Shown here in pieces: positions 8,529 through 16,665 of a DNA stretch of 64,000 nt (the stretch's first letter is position 1; each line of letters opens with the position of its first letter). Made by a program: the position numbers and the translations under genes. The notes beneath the pieces are model-generated. The model had not been told where the DNA came from. It worked only from the letters and a program-made list of their open reading frames with translations, and ran no database searches. This DNA comes from Rubrivivax gelatinosus (GTDB lineage: Bacteria; Pseudomonadota; Gammaproteobacteria; Burkholderiales; Burkholderiaceae_C). Location: the NCBI RefSeq assembly GCF_004340905.1, contig NZ_SLXD01000007.1:62001-126000 (forward strand), given 5' to 3'.

Positions 8529-8855
8529 ATGGCGGGCGATCCGGTGTCCCGTCCGTTCCTCCGGCTGGCCGCTGCGGGCCTGCTCGCGCTGCTGGGCGGC
8601 TGCTACGTGCCTGCGCCGGTGCCGCACGCGCTGCTCGAGGTGTCCGCGACGGGGACCTACGTGCTGGAAGGCCAGGCGGTCGACGACGCGGCGCTGGCCG
8701 CGGGGCTGTCGGCGCGCCGGGCCGCCGAGCCCAAGCTGGTCGTCGAGATCAAGGTCGCGCCGGGGGCGCCGATGTCGGCGGTGGACGCCGCCGTGGCGAA
8801 GATCGAGGCGGCGCAGGCGCGCGTCGCCTTCGTCGGCGCGACGGCCGTACGCTGA
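8529..8855 (+). CDS. Small lipoprotein with an ExbD/TolR-like periplasmic domain
   Basis: A 108-residue protein with a lipoprotein signal: a basic start, hydrophobic LRLAAAGLLALLGG, and the lipobox cysteine at residue 25. After a proline-rich linker the mature part reads like the periplasmic half of ExbD or TolR: GTYVLEGQAVDDAALAAGL, then LVVEIKVAPGAPMSAVDAAV, then a final RVAFVGATAV strand. ExbD normally has a transmembrane anchor and works with ExbB; here the anchor is replaced by a lipid. It directly follows yaaA. The domain likeness is my reading of pattern, not an alignment. Confidence 0.6.
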   Translation: MAGDPVSRPFLRLAAAGLLALLGGCYVPAPVPHALLEVSATGTYVLEGQAVDDAALAAGLSARRAAEPKLVVEIKVAPGAPMSAVDAAVAKIEAAQARVAFVGATAVR

Positions 8856-8868
8856 GGCCCGCCGCGCC

Positions 8869-9711
8869 TCAGTCGCAGGACAGGCGCAGCGAACCGTCCA
8901 GCAGCTCGGCCATCACCAGCGTGCGCAGATCCGCGGCCCGCGCCGCGGCGCAGAGCCGCTCACGCGCGCCGCCGGTGTTGTTCACGTAGGCCGCGTCGTA
9001 TTCGATGTTGAACACCGGCTTGCCGGCGGCGGTGAACACGGCGTAGCCGGCGCACTCGTCGTAGACGTGGCACTGCTCGTTGACCGCGAAGTCGAAGTGC
9101 GCCACCAGCTCGTCGAGCTGGCCGACGTCGTTCTTCAGCCCGACTTTCAGGCCGGCGGCATGGGCCTGGGCGGCGAGGAAGCGGTTGTAGTCCAGCTGCG
9201 TCGCGGCGCTCAGCGCGAAGCCGGTGTCGTTGCTCCAGCCGTCGACGTTGTCCGGGTCGACGGCGTCGCAGCCTTTCTCGGCGGCCAGCGCGATGCGATC
9301 GGCCATGATCGTGCGCACGTTGTCCGAGCGCGTGTCCAGCCAGTTCTCGCCGGCCCAGCCGTCCAGCGCCTTGCCCATGTCGGCGGCCTGGAAGCGGCCG
9401 TGGTCCTCGCGCCAGTCCTCCGAGCTGCCGGCGGAGAAATAGCAGACGACGACCCGCCCGGCGGCCTGCAGGCTGGCGATCGTCGCCGCTGGCGTGTCGA
9501 ACAGGTCGACGTCGTAGACCTTGGCGTCCACCGTGGTGTCCAGCGTGCCGGTGAGCTGGATGGTCCAGCTGTCGCCGATGGCCGGGGACCAGGCGTCGTC
9601 GCCGCTTGCGCCGCCGCCGCCGCCGCCGCCGCAGCCGGCGAGCGCGGCGGCCAGCGCCAGCACGGCGGCGCGCAGCGCCGGGGCGAGGGTGGGGCGGCGC
9701 GTCGTCTTCAT
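8869..9711 (-). CDS. GH114-like (endo-alpha-1,4-polygalactosaminidase type) lipoprotein
   Basis: This 280-residue exported protein starts with a basic n-region and hydrophobic core ending in the lipobox LAGC (Cys27), then a run of glycines. The remainder matches the TM1410/GH114 barrel: WTIQLTGTLDTTVDAKVYDV, VVCYFSAGSSEDWREDHGRF, the acidic-site strand CDAVDPDNVDGWSNDTGF, and AHAAGLKVGLKNDVGQLDEL. GH114 enzymes cleave galactosaminogalactan-type polymers; relatives are found in biofilm exopolysaccharide gene sets. No polysaccharide genes lie next to it here, so its substrate is open. It is convergent with the preceding lipoprotein gene. Confidence 0.82.
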   Translation of the reverse strand: MKTTRRPTLAPALRAAVLALAAALAGCGGGGGGGASGDDAWSPAIGDSWTIQLTGTLDTTVDAKVYDVDLFDTPAATIASLQAAGRVVVCYFSAGSSEDWREDHGRFQAADMGKALDGWAGENWLDTRSDNVRTIMADRIALAAEKGCDAVDPDNVDGWSNDTGFALSAATQLDYNRFLAAQAHAAGLKVGLKNDVGQLDELVAHFDFAVNEQCHVYDECAGYAVFTAAGKPVFNIEYDAAYVNNTGGARERLCAAARAADLRTLVMAELLDGSLRLSCD

Positions 9712-9787
9712 CGTCGCCGGAATTCTAGGCAGGCCTCTGGTGGGGCGACGGCTGACGCGGCCACCGGCTCGCCGTCAAAATCGCGAC

Positions 9788-10621
9788 ATGAGTCACCAGA
9801 ACGTCACCGTCGAGCTGCGTCGCTGGATCCTGTCCCAGGCCGAGGCCGGTTGCCGGTCCGAGGACCTGCTCGCGTCGATGATTCGCAGCGGCTGGGCCGA
9901 GCACGTCGCGCTGGCCGCGCTGGAGGCCGTGCTGGCCGGGCAAGCGGCGGCGCCGGTCGTCGCTGCGGCCGTGCCCGACCCGATGCTCGACGGCGCGCCC
10001 AACGTGCTGCGGGCCGGCGACCGCGAGGTGCAGGTGCTGGCCGTGATGTCGCTGCCGCGGGTCGTCGTGCTCGGCGGCCTGCTGTCGTCCCAGGAGTGCG
10101 ACGAGCTCGTCGCGCTGGCGCGGCCGCGGCTGGCGCGCTCGGAGACGGTGGAAAACTCGACCGGCGGCAGCGAGGTCAACGCTGCGCGCACCAGCGACGG
10201 CATGTTCTTCGAGCGCGGCGAGACACCGTTGATCGAGCGCATCGAGCGCCGCATCGCCGAACTCGTGCGCTGGCCGGTGGAGCGCGGCGAAGGCCTGCAG
10301 GTGCTGCACTACCGCCCCGGCGCGCAGTACAAGCCGCACCACGACTTCTTCGACCCGGCGCATCCGGGCACGGCCAGCATCCTGCGCCGCGGCGGCCAGC
10401 GTGTGGGCACCGTCGTGATGTACCTGAACACCCCCGCCGGCGGCGGCGCGACGACCTTCCCCGAGGTCGGCCTGGAGGTCCTGCCGGTCAAGGGCAACGC
10501 CGTCTTCTTCAGCTACGAGCGCCCGCTGGCCTCCACGCGCACGCTGCACGGCGGCGCGCCGGTGCTCGACGGCGAGAAGTGGGTGGCGACGAAGTGGATG
10601 CGCGAGGGCGTCTTCGTCTGA
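9788..10621 (+). CDS. 2-oxoglutarate/Fe(II) dioxygenase, prolyl 4-hydroxylase type
   Basis: A 277-residue protein whose C-terminal two thirds form a P4H-alpha-like double-stranded beta helix. The iron ligands are visible as His184 and Asp186 in YKPHHDFFDP and the distal histidine near 254 in RTLHGGAPV, with a lysine at 264-269 placed to bind 2-oxoglutarate. The N-terminal 60 residues are a small helical region (RRWILSQAEAGCRSEDLLAS) seen in bacterial members. Bacterial P4H-like enzymes hydroxylate proline in specific proteins or peptides; the target here is unknown. No signal peptide is seen, so it probably acts in the cytoplasm. Confidence 0.9.
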   Translation: MSHQNVTVELRRWILSQAEAGCRSEDLLASMIRSGWAEHVALAALEAVLAGQAAAPVVAAAVPDPMLDGAPNVLRAGDREVQVLAVMSLPRVVVLGGLLSSQECDELVALARPRLARSETVENSTGGSEVNAARTSDGMFFERGETPLIERIERRIAELVRWPVERGEGLQVLHYRPGAQYKPHHDFFDPAHPGTASILRRGGQRVGTVVMYLNTPAGGGATTFPEVGLEVLPVKGNAVFFSYERPLASTRTLHGGAPVLDGEKWVATKWMREGVFV

Positions 10622-10627
10622 ACCCGC

Positions 10628-11899
10628 TCAGCCGGCGGCCAGGCGGCCGACGGCCCACCAGGTCGCCCAGGCGGCGCCGGTCGAGGCGGCCAGCGACGCG
10701 GCGACGACGCTGCCGAAGCGCGTGCCGCCGGCGACGAAGGCCGTGATCGAGCGTGTCACCCCGTTCGTCGAGATCGCCACCAGCACGCCGTAGGCCGCGG
10801 CCTGCAGTTCCAGCCGGCCTTCGCCGGCCAGCGCGCCCAGCGCGGCGCAGGCGGCGTGGGCGTCGGCCACTGCCGTCAGCGCCGCGCCGGCCAGCACGCC
10901 GGCGTCGCCGAACTGGCGCTGCGCCCAGCCGACGCCGAGCGACGCGGCGGTCAGCAGCACCGCCACCAGCAGCGCCTCGCGCGGGCGCAGCGGCCCGGCC
11001 TTGGACGACTCGGGCGCCGTGCCCTGGGCGCCGCGGGCGCGCCACAGCCCGGTGCCGGCGGCCACCGCGGTGGCCACCAGCGCCGGGGCCGCCACCAGCG
11101 CCGCCAGCGGCGGCGAGGTCGCGGTCAGGATGATCAGCCCCAGCACCCAGGTCGCCGAGGTCGACAGCACCGAACCGGCTTCGCAGGCGCGCGCCAGCGC
11201 CGGCTCGGCGCGCACGCGCGTGCCCATCGAGGCGATCGTCGCGGTGCTGGAGACGAAGCCCGACAGCAGCCCCGACAGCGCCATGCCGGCGGCGGCGCCG
11301 AAGAAACGCAGCGCGACGTGGCCGGCGGCCTGCAGCACCAGGATCAGCGTCGCCAGCAGGCCCAGCGTGCGGGGCTGCAGCCCGCCCAGCCAGGCCACCG
11401 GCGTCGCCGGCAGCAGCGGCAGCACGACCAGCACCAGCGCCGCCAGCAGCAGCGCGTCGTGCAGCTCGGCTTCGGTCAGCACGCGCGTCGCGAAGCGGTG
11501 CAGCCGCGCCTGCGCCGCCAGCAGCACGGCGATGACCACGGCCGCGCCGCCGCCCACCAGCGGCAGCTGCATCGACACCACGCCGACGAGGTAGGTGACG
11601 AACAGCGCCAGCTCGGTCGTCATGCCCGGGTCGGGGCTGCGCTGCACGACCTGGCTGCGCCAGTAGGCGACCGCGGCCAGCGCCAGCACCGCCAGCGCGC
11701 CGCAGGCCACGACCAGCGGCTCGCCGATCACCTGGGCGAAGGCGCCGGCCAGGCTGGCCAGCGTGAAGCTGCGGATGCCGGCGGGCTCGCGGTCGGGGCC
11801 GCTGCCTTTGCGGCGCTCGCGCTCCAGGCCGATCAGCAGCCCGCCGCCGAGCGCCGAGACCAGGCCCAGCGCGGCCGGGGTGGACGAGGGGTCGAACAC
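10628..11899 (-). CDS. MgtC/SapB-type membrane protein with DUF4010 domain
   Basis: The 423-residue integral membrane protein begins with the MgtC motif SALGGGLLIGLERERRKG, then GIRSFTLASLAGAFAQ, followed by about ten hydrophobic helices of the DUF4010 region. Whether such proteins transport ions or sense magnesium is not settled. I chose a GTG at 11899, which starts just before the conserved helix and 11 bases after the stop of the upstream nuclease gene. An alternative start at 11944 would overlap that gene by 35 bases. It is probably cotranscribed with the beta-CASP gene. Confidence 0.85.
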   Translation of the reverse strand: MFDPSSTPAALGLVSALGGGLLIGLERERRKGSGPDREPAGIRSFTLASLAGAFAQVIGEPLVVACGALAVLALAAVAYWRSQVVQRSPDPGMTTELALFVTYLVGVVSMQLPLVGGGAAVVIAVLLAAQARLHRFATRVLTEAELHDALLLAALVLVVLPLLPATPVAWLGGLQPRTLGLLATLILVLQAAGHVALRFFGAAAGMALSGLLSGFVSSTATIASMGTRVRAEPALARACEAGSVLSTSATWVLGLIILTATSPPLAALVAAPALVATAVAAGTGLWRARGAQGTAPESSKAGPLRPREALLVAVLLTAASLGVGWAQRQFGDAGVLAGAALTAVADAHAACAALGALAGEGRLELQAAAYGVLVAISTNGVTRSITAFVAGGTRFGSVVAASLAASTGAAWATWWAVGRLAAG

Positions 11900-11909
11900 C
11901 GCCCGCGCC

Positions 11910-13265
11910 TCAGACGCTGACCTGCTCGCCGTGCTGCGGCACACGCGCCGCCCAGCCCAGCTCGTCGCGGATGCGCACGCGCAGCGCGTCGGCGGCGTCG
12001 GGTTCGCCGTGCACGACGAAGGTCTGGCGCGGCGCCTTGGGCGTCGTGCGCAGCCAGTCCATCAGCTCGTCGCTGTCGGCGTGGCCGGAGAAACCTTCGA
12101 GGTGGCTGACCTCGCAGCGCACCGGCACGTACTCGCCGTGGATCTTGACCTCGGTGGCGCCGGCCACGAGCCGCGCGCCGCGGCTGCCGCCGACCTGGAA
12201 GCCGGGGAAGACGACGTGGTGCTGCGGCGACGGCGCCATCGCCTTCAGGTGGTGCAGCACGCGCCCGCCGGTGGCCATTCCGCTGGCCGACAGGATGACG
12301 CAGGGGAAGCGGTGCGAGGACAGGCGCATCGACTGCTGCGGCGTCTCGACCATGCGCACGCCTTCGCAGGCGGCCTTCAGTTCGGCGGGTTTCACGCGCA
12401 GCACCTTGGCGAAGCGCCGGTACAGCTCGGTGGCCTGCACCGCCATCGGGCTGTCGAGGAAGATCGGCAGGTCCTGGGGGATCTGGCCGGCGCGCTTGAG
12501 GCGGTGCAGCACGACCATCAGCGCCTGGGCGCGGCCGACGGCGAAGGTCGGCATCAGCACCGAGCCGCCGCGACGCACCGTCTCGCGCACGACCTCGCCC
12601 AGCCGCGCGGCGACGTCCTCCTGCTCGTGGGCGCGGTTGCCGTAGGTCGACTCGACGAGCAGCACGTCGGCTTCGGGCAGGGGCTGCGGCGGCGGCATCA
12701 GCAGGTCGACGCTGCGGCCGACGTCGCCGGAGAAGACCAGGCGCTCGTCGCGGCAGTCCAGCGTCACCGCGCAGGCGCCGAGCAGGTGGCCGACCGGCGT
12801 CAGCGTCACCGCGACGCTGCCGATCCTGAAGGCCGAGCCGGTGTCCACCGGCGTCAGGCGATCGATGGCGCGTGCGGCATCGGCACGCGTGTACAGCGGC
12901 AGCGCCTTCTCGTGGCGCGAGTAGCCGAACTTGTTGGCGCGCCGCGCGTCCTCCTCCTGCAGCTTGGCGCTGTCGAGCAGCAGCACCTCGGCCAGCGCGC
13001 AGGTCGCGGGCGAGGCGTAGATGCGGCCCTTCCAGCCGTGTTTGACCAGCGCCGGCAGGTAGCCGCTGTGGTCCATGTGGGCGTGGCTCAGCACCACGGC
13101 CTCGGCGTCGAGCAGGGCCGCAGGCGGCGTCTGCCAGTTGCGCTCGCGCAGCACCTTGAAGCCCTGGAACAGGCCGCAGTCGAGCAGCAGGCGCTGGCCG
13201 CCGAGGTCCACGCGGTGGCGCGAGCCGGTCACGCTGTCGGCGGCGCCGAGGAAGTGCAGGTCCAT
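11910..13265 (-). CDS. Metallo-beta-lactamase/beta-CASP RNase
   Basis: The 451-residue protein is a CPSF/Ysh1-like nuclease. It opens with MDLHFLGAADSVTGS, carries the zinc-binding SHAHMDHSGYLPAL near residue 59, further zinc motifs LVFSGDVGR and LLVESTYGNR, the beta-CASP insertion, and the C-terminal RNA-metabolising box with GMATGGRVLHHL and GFSGHADSDELMDWL. These enzymes bind two zinc ions and cleave or trim RNA as endo- or 5' exonucleases in the cytoplasm. Length is typical. It sits between an NAD(P)-binding protein gene upstream and the MgtC/DUF4010 gene downstream; the RNA target is not evident. Confidence 0.92.
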   Translation of the reverse strand: MDLHFLGAADSVTGSRHRVDLGGQRLLLDCGLFQGFKVLRERNWQTPPAALLDAEAVVLSHAHMDHSGYLPALVKHGWKGRIYASPATCALAEVLLLDSAKLQEEDARRANKFGYSRHEKALPLYTRADAARAIDRLTPVDTGSAFRIGSVAVTLTPVGHLLGACAVTLDCRDERLVFSGDVGRSVDLLMPPPQPLPEADVLLVESTYGNRAHEQEDVAARLGEVVRETVRRGGSVLMPTFAVGRAQALMVVLHRLKRAGQIPQDLPIFLDSPMAVQATELYRRFAKVLRVKPAELKAACEGVRMVETPQQSMRLSSHRFPCVILSASGMATGGRVLHHLKAMAPSPQHHVVFPGFQVGGSRGARLVAGATEVKIHGEYVPVRCEVSHLEGFSGHADSDELMDWLRTTPKAPRQTFVVHGEPDAADALRVRIRDELGWAARVPQHGEQVSV

Positions 13266-13283
13266 CTCTCTCTCTTTCTCTCT

Positions 13284-13967
13284 TCAGCGGGAAACGGTGC
13301 GGGCCGGCTGCAGCGCGGCCGATTCGAGCCGCTGCAGGCCGGGCGAGGGGGCTGCCATGGCGCGCAGCAGCGCGGCGGCGACGTCGGCCGCCGCCACCGG
13401 GCGCCAGCGTGCCGGGATCAACCCGGCCAGCGGCCGCGACAGGCGCTGCGCCAGCGCTTCGCCGGGGCGCGGCAGCTGGCCCAGGCCGTCGCGCTCGCCG
13501 AGCAGCAGCGACGGGCGGGCGACGACCAGCGTCTCGAAGCCCAGCGCCTCGAGCGCGGCCTCGGCCTCGCCCTTGGTGCGCAGGTACAGGTTGGACGAGG
13601 CGGCATCGGCGCCCAGCGCCGACACGAGCGCGAAGCGGCGCACGCCGGCGGCACGCGCGGCGCGGCCGAAGGCGAGCACGGCGTCGAGGTCGACGGCACG
13701 GAAGGCGGTGGCGGAGCCGGCGGCGGCGCGGGTCGTGCCCAGGGCGCAGAACGCGGTCTCGGCCGGTGGCAACGCGGCGAAGGCGGCGGCGGCCAGGAAG
13801 TCGGGAACCCGAACGTCGACACGCCCGGCACGCGCCGGCAGCGGCCGCCGCGTCAGGCGGACCAGCGGCCCGGGGCCGGCCCAGAGCCGGTCGATCTCGC
13901 GGCCGACGAGCCCGGTGGCGCCGGCCAGCCACGCGGCGGGCGCCGCGCTGCCGTGGGGGATGGTCAC
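13284..13967 (-). CDS. NAD(P)-binding oxidoreductase, HTATIP2/NmrA-like
   Basis: A 227-residue Rossmann-fold protein. AWLAGATGLVGREIDRL at residues 12-28 contains the Gly-x-x-Gly-x-x-Gly dinucleotide site. The middle reads TAFCALGTTRAAAGSATAFR and RFALVSALGADAASSNLYLR, followed by KGEAEAALEALGF, the usual order in this group of short atypical dehydrogenases that often act as redox sensors. It lacks an obvious Tyr-x3-Lys active site, so a sensing or NADPH-binding role is as likely as catalysis. The downstream nuclease gene begins 18 bases after its stop. Confidence 0.8.
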   Translation of the reverse strand: MTIPHGSAAPAAWLAGATGLVGREIDRLWAGPGPLVRLTRRPLPARAGRVDVRVPDFLAAAAFAALPPAETAFCALGTTRAAAGSATAFRAVDLDAVLAFGRAARAAGVRRFALVSALGADAASSNLYLRTKGEAEAALEALGFETLVVARPSLLLGERDGLGQLPRPGEALAQRLSRPLAGLIPARWRPVAAADVAAALLRAMAAPSPGLQRLESAALQPARTVSR

Positions 13968-13985
13968 GAGCCCATGCTAGCCGCG

Positions 13986-14048
13986 AGGTCTGCCGCGTGG
14001 CGGCAAGACCTTTCGTCGCACGTCAAGACGGCGCCATTTCGGCGCCGT
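13986..14048 (-). terminator. Two hairpins after the aminopeptidase P gene
   Basis: Between the stop of the aminopeptidase gene and the start of the next minus-strand gene are two hairpins. ACGGCGCC/GGCGCCGT forms an 8-base-pair stem at 14028-14048 with a five-base loop, and an 11-12-base stem with one bulge lies at 13986-14011. Neither has a long T run on the minus side, so termination is plausible but not certain. Confidence 0.45.
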
Positions 14049-14072
14049 CGGATCAGGCAGCGGGGCGGGCGA

Positions 14073-15887
14073 TCAGATCGCCTCGGTGCGTGCCTTCAGC
14101 CAGGCCAGCGCGGCACCCGAGAGCTTGGGCGCCAGGCGCTCGCGCACCGTCGCGTGGTAGCGGTTGAGCCAGTCGACCTCGTCGGCGCGCAGCAGGCTGC
14201 GCTCGATGCAGCGCGTGTCGATCGGGCACAGCGTCAGCGTCTCGAACTCGAGGAACTCGCCGAAGGCGCCGGCTTCGGCGGTCTCCACCGGCACCGCGAG
14301 CACCAGGTTCTCGATGCGCACGCCCCACTGACCGGGGCGGTAGATGCCGGGTTCGATCGAGGTGATCATGCCCGGCTCGATGGCCATCTGCGGCTCGACG
14401 ACGGCCTTGCTGATGGTCTGCGGGCCTTCATGCACCGCCAGGCAGTAGCCGACGCCGTGGCCGGTGCCGTGGCCGTACTCGATGCCCTCGGCCCACAGCG
14501 GCGCGCGTGCCAGCGCGTCGAGCATCGGGCCCGGCGTGCCGCGCGGGAAGCGCACGCGCGACAGCGCGATCGTGCCCTTGAGCACCAGCGTGTAGTCGCG
14601 TTTCATCGCCGGCGTCAGCGTGCCGATCGGCCAGACGCGCGTGATGTCGGTCGTGCCGCCGAAGTACTGGCCGCCACTGTCGATCAGCAGCAGCGTGCCT
14701 TCGCCGGGCCTGACCTCGACGACGGCGTGCGCCTCCTCGGTGGCGTGGTAGTGCGGCATCGCGCCGTTGGGGCCGAAGCCGGCGATCGTGCCGAAGCTCG
14801 GGCCCATCGAGCCCGGGCGGCGCGAACGCGCGGCGGCCAGCTTCTCGTCGATCGTCAGCTCGGTGATGCGCTCGTCGCCCAGTGCACCTTCGAACCAGGC
14901 GTAGAACTCGCACATCGCGGCGCCGTCCTCGGCCATCGCCTCGCGCGTGAACTGGGCCTCCTCGGCGGTCTTGCGGCTCTTGGCCAGCGTGCTCGGGTTG
15001 AGCTTCTCGACGACCGCGCAGCGCGCGCGCTCGCGCAGGCCCAGCGTCACGCGCTTGGGGTCCACGAGCAGGGTCTCGGTCTCGGCGAGCGCGGCCAGCG
15101 CGTCGCCGGCGCTGGCGTAGGGCGCCAGCGTGAAGCCGTCGGCGGCCAGGCGCTCGGCCAGGTCGGCGGAGATCTTGCCGTCGCCGATGAACAGCGTCGC
15201 CATGTCGGCCGACACCAGCAGGTGCGCGAGGAACACCGGGTTGTAGGGCACGTCCTGGCCGCGCAGGTTGGTGATCCAGGCGATGTCGTCGACGGTGGAG
15301 ACGAAGTGCCGGGTCGCGCCGGCGGCCGCCATCGCCTCGCGCAGCGTCGCCAGCTTGGCGCTGCGCGGCACGCAGGCGTAGGGCAGCGGATGCTCGCCCA
15401 CCGGCGCGGCCGGCAGCGCCGGGCGCTCGGGCCAGACCTGCTCGAGCAGGTCGACATCGGTGCGCAGCGTCACGCCCTTGGGTTCGAGCGCGGCGCGCAG
15501 TGCCTTGGCCGCGGCCAGGCCCAGCACCTGGCCGTCGACGACGACCGTGGCGCCTTCGGGCAGCTGCGCGGCCAGCCAGTCGACGTGGGCCGAGGCGTTG
15601 CCGGTGGGGATGCGCTCCAGGTCGATGCCGCTGCCCTGCAGCTCGGCTGCGGCCTGCTCCCAGTAGCGGCTGTCGGCGAAGAGCGCGGCGCGCTCCACGG
15701 TGACGACCAGCGTGCCCATCGAGCCGGTGAAGCCTGAGAGCCATTGGCGGCCCTGCCAGCGTTCGGGCAGGTATTCGGAAAGATGCGGGTCGGCCGACGG
15801 GACGAGCAGCGCGTGGGCGCCGGCGGCGGCGAGCGCGTCACGCGTCCGTTCGATCCGCAGGCGGACCGGGGAGGTGCGGGTGTCCAT
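14073..15887 (-). CDS. Xaa-Pro aminopeptidase (aminopeptidase P family, M24)
   Basis: The 604-residue protein is a long, three-domain aminopeptidase P like eukaryotic XPNPEP1 rather than the shorter PepP. Two creatinase-like N-terminal domains (starting near RLRIERTRDALAAAGAHALL) precede the M24 catalytic domain. The metal ligands can be read in LLIDSGGQYFGGTTDITRVW, in the histidine of HGTGHGVGYCL, and in the glutamates of SIEPGIYRPGQWGVRIEN. It removes an N-terminal residue when proline is second, in the cytoplasm, using two metal ions (usually Mn). It is monocistronic or leads into the hairpins downstream. Confidence 0.93.
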   Translation of the reverse strand: MDTRTSPVRLRIERTRDALAAAGAHALLVPSADPHLSEYLPERWQGRQWLSGFTGSMGTLVVTVERAALFADSRYWEQAAAELQGSGIDLERIPTGNASAHVDWLAAQLPEGATVVVDGQVLGLAAAKALRAALEPKGVTLRTDVDLLEQVWPERPALPAAPVGEHPLPYACVPRSAKLATLREAMAAAGATRHFVSTVDDIAWITNLRGQDVPYNPVFLAHLLVSADMATLFIGDGKISADLAERLAADGFTLAPYASAGDALAALAETETLLVDPKRVTLGLRERARCAVVEKLNPSTLAKSRKTAEEAQFTREAMAEDGAAMCEFYAWFEGALGDERITELTIDEKLAAARSRRPGSMGPSFGTIAGFGPNGAMPHYHATEEAHAVVEVRPGEGTLLLIDSGGQYFGGTTDITRVWPIGTLTPAMKRDYTLVLKGTIALSRVRFPRGTPGPMLDALARAPLWAEGIEYGHGTGHGVGYCLAVHEGPQTISKAVVEPQMAIEPGMITSIEPGIYRPGQWGVRIENLVLAVPVETAEAGAFGEFLEFETLTLCPIDTRCIERSLLRADEVDWLNRYHATVRERLAPKLSGAALAWLKARTEAI

Positions 15888-15973
15888 GGGAAATGCTCCA
15901 GGAGGGATCGCGGCATTCTAGGAGCCGCCTCCTGCCCCTGGCCGTCCCCTGGGCGGACGGCCCCCCGCAAGGG

Positions 15974-16576
15974 TCAGCCGAGGGTCGGCGTGCCGCCCTG
16001 GCCGTCGGGGTCGGGCAGGTTCAGGCCGAGCAGGTCGTCGGTCTGCTGCGACAGCTGGACCTTGGTCGCCGCTTCGGCCGTGGCCTGCTGCTGTGCGGCG
16101 GCGGTCTCGTTCTCGCGGCGCTCGTCCTGGGCCTGGTCCTCGGTCTGGGTCTCGGCGCTGCCGCGTGCCTTCTGCACCTCGGCGGGCGACGGTGCCGCGG
16201 TGACCGCGTACTGCAGGTCGCCGCCGGCGCCCACTTCGACGAACTGGACCTGGGCGACCGTGGCGTAATAGTTCAAGGCCTCGCGCACGCGCTGGCGGTC
16301 GGAGCTGCTGCGCGACTGCTGCAGTTCGACGCTCGCCGACGCCGCCGGCACCTCGTTGAAGCTGTAGGTGACGGTGCGCGGCGAGGACTGGCTGCTGGCC
16401 AGCGCCTGATCGATCGTCGCGTCGCCGGTTTCGCGCGTTTCCTGGCGCGAGCGCAGCCGCACGCGCACCGCTTCGGAGCCCGTGTCGACCGCCGAGACCG
16501 CCGCCACCGAACGGGTGGCCGCGGCGGCGTCATGCGACGTCGGCGTGCTCCTGTCGATCTGCGATAACGGTCCCAT
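15974..16576 (-). CDS. Uncharacterised protein resembling the front half of a serralysin-type domain
   Basis: The 200-residue product is not one I can name. Residues 66-128 (PRTVTYSFNEVPAA, RQRVREALNYYATVAQVQFV, GGDLQYAV) have the spacing and pattern of the first half of an M10 serralysin/matrixin catalytic domain, in which a strand is followed by a helix and then a strand before the zinc site. The HExxH helix that should follow is absent. Instead the protein continues as a Gln/Glu/Ala-rich, probably disordered or coiled region (residues 130-175) and ends in a Pro/Gly tail. The N terminus is Ser/Thr/Ala-rich without a signal peptide. It may be a decayed or repurposed protease domain. Confidence 0.55.
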   Translation of the reverse strand: MGPLSQIDRSTPTSHDAAAATRSVAAVSAVDTGSEAVRVRLRSRQETRETGDATIDQALASSQSSPRTVTYSFNEVPAASASVELQQSRSSSDRQRVREALNYYATVAQVQFVEVGAGGDLQYAVTAAPSPAEVQKARGSAETQTEDQAQDERRENETAAAQQQATAEAATKVQLSQQTDDLLGLNLPDPDGQGGTPTLG

Positions 16577-16583
16577 GGACGGC

Positions 16584-16610
16584 GTATCGGCCGAAAAGCG
16601 GGGGCCTTGA
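16584..16610 (-). promoter_or_regulatory. Possible sigma-28 (FliA) promoter
   Basis: On the minus strand, TCAAGGCC, 11 bases, then GCCGATAC. This is the spacing and nearly the sequence of a flagellar sigma-28 promoter. The -10 ends only 7 bases before the ATG of the serralysin-like gene, which would leave almost no leader, so the match may be chance. Confidence 0.25.
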
Positions 16611-16665
16611 GGCTCTTATTCGGCGATTTACCTAGGGAAAACCCTGAGCAAGAGCCGGTTTCGTG

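Noticed and set aside
7026..8855. Esterase, yaaA and lipoprotein genes as one SOS operon with dnaE2
   Set aside because: The order is compact, but there is a 55-base gap after dnaE2 and no functional relation; the LexA box alone does not show read-through.
11763..15737. Long plus-strand open frame across the beta-CASP, oxidoreductase and aminopeptidase genes
   Set aside because: The product is an Arg/His/Gln-rich string crossing three real minus-strand genes with known motifs; it is a shadow of their codon bias.
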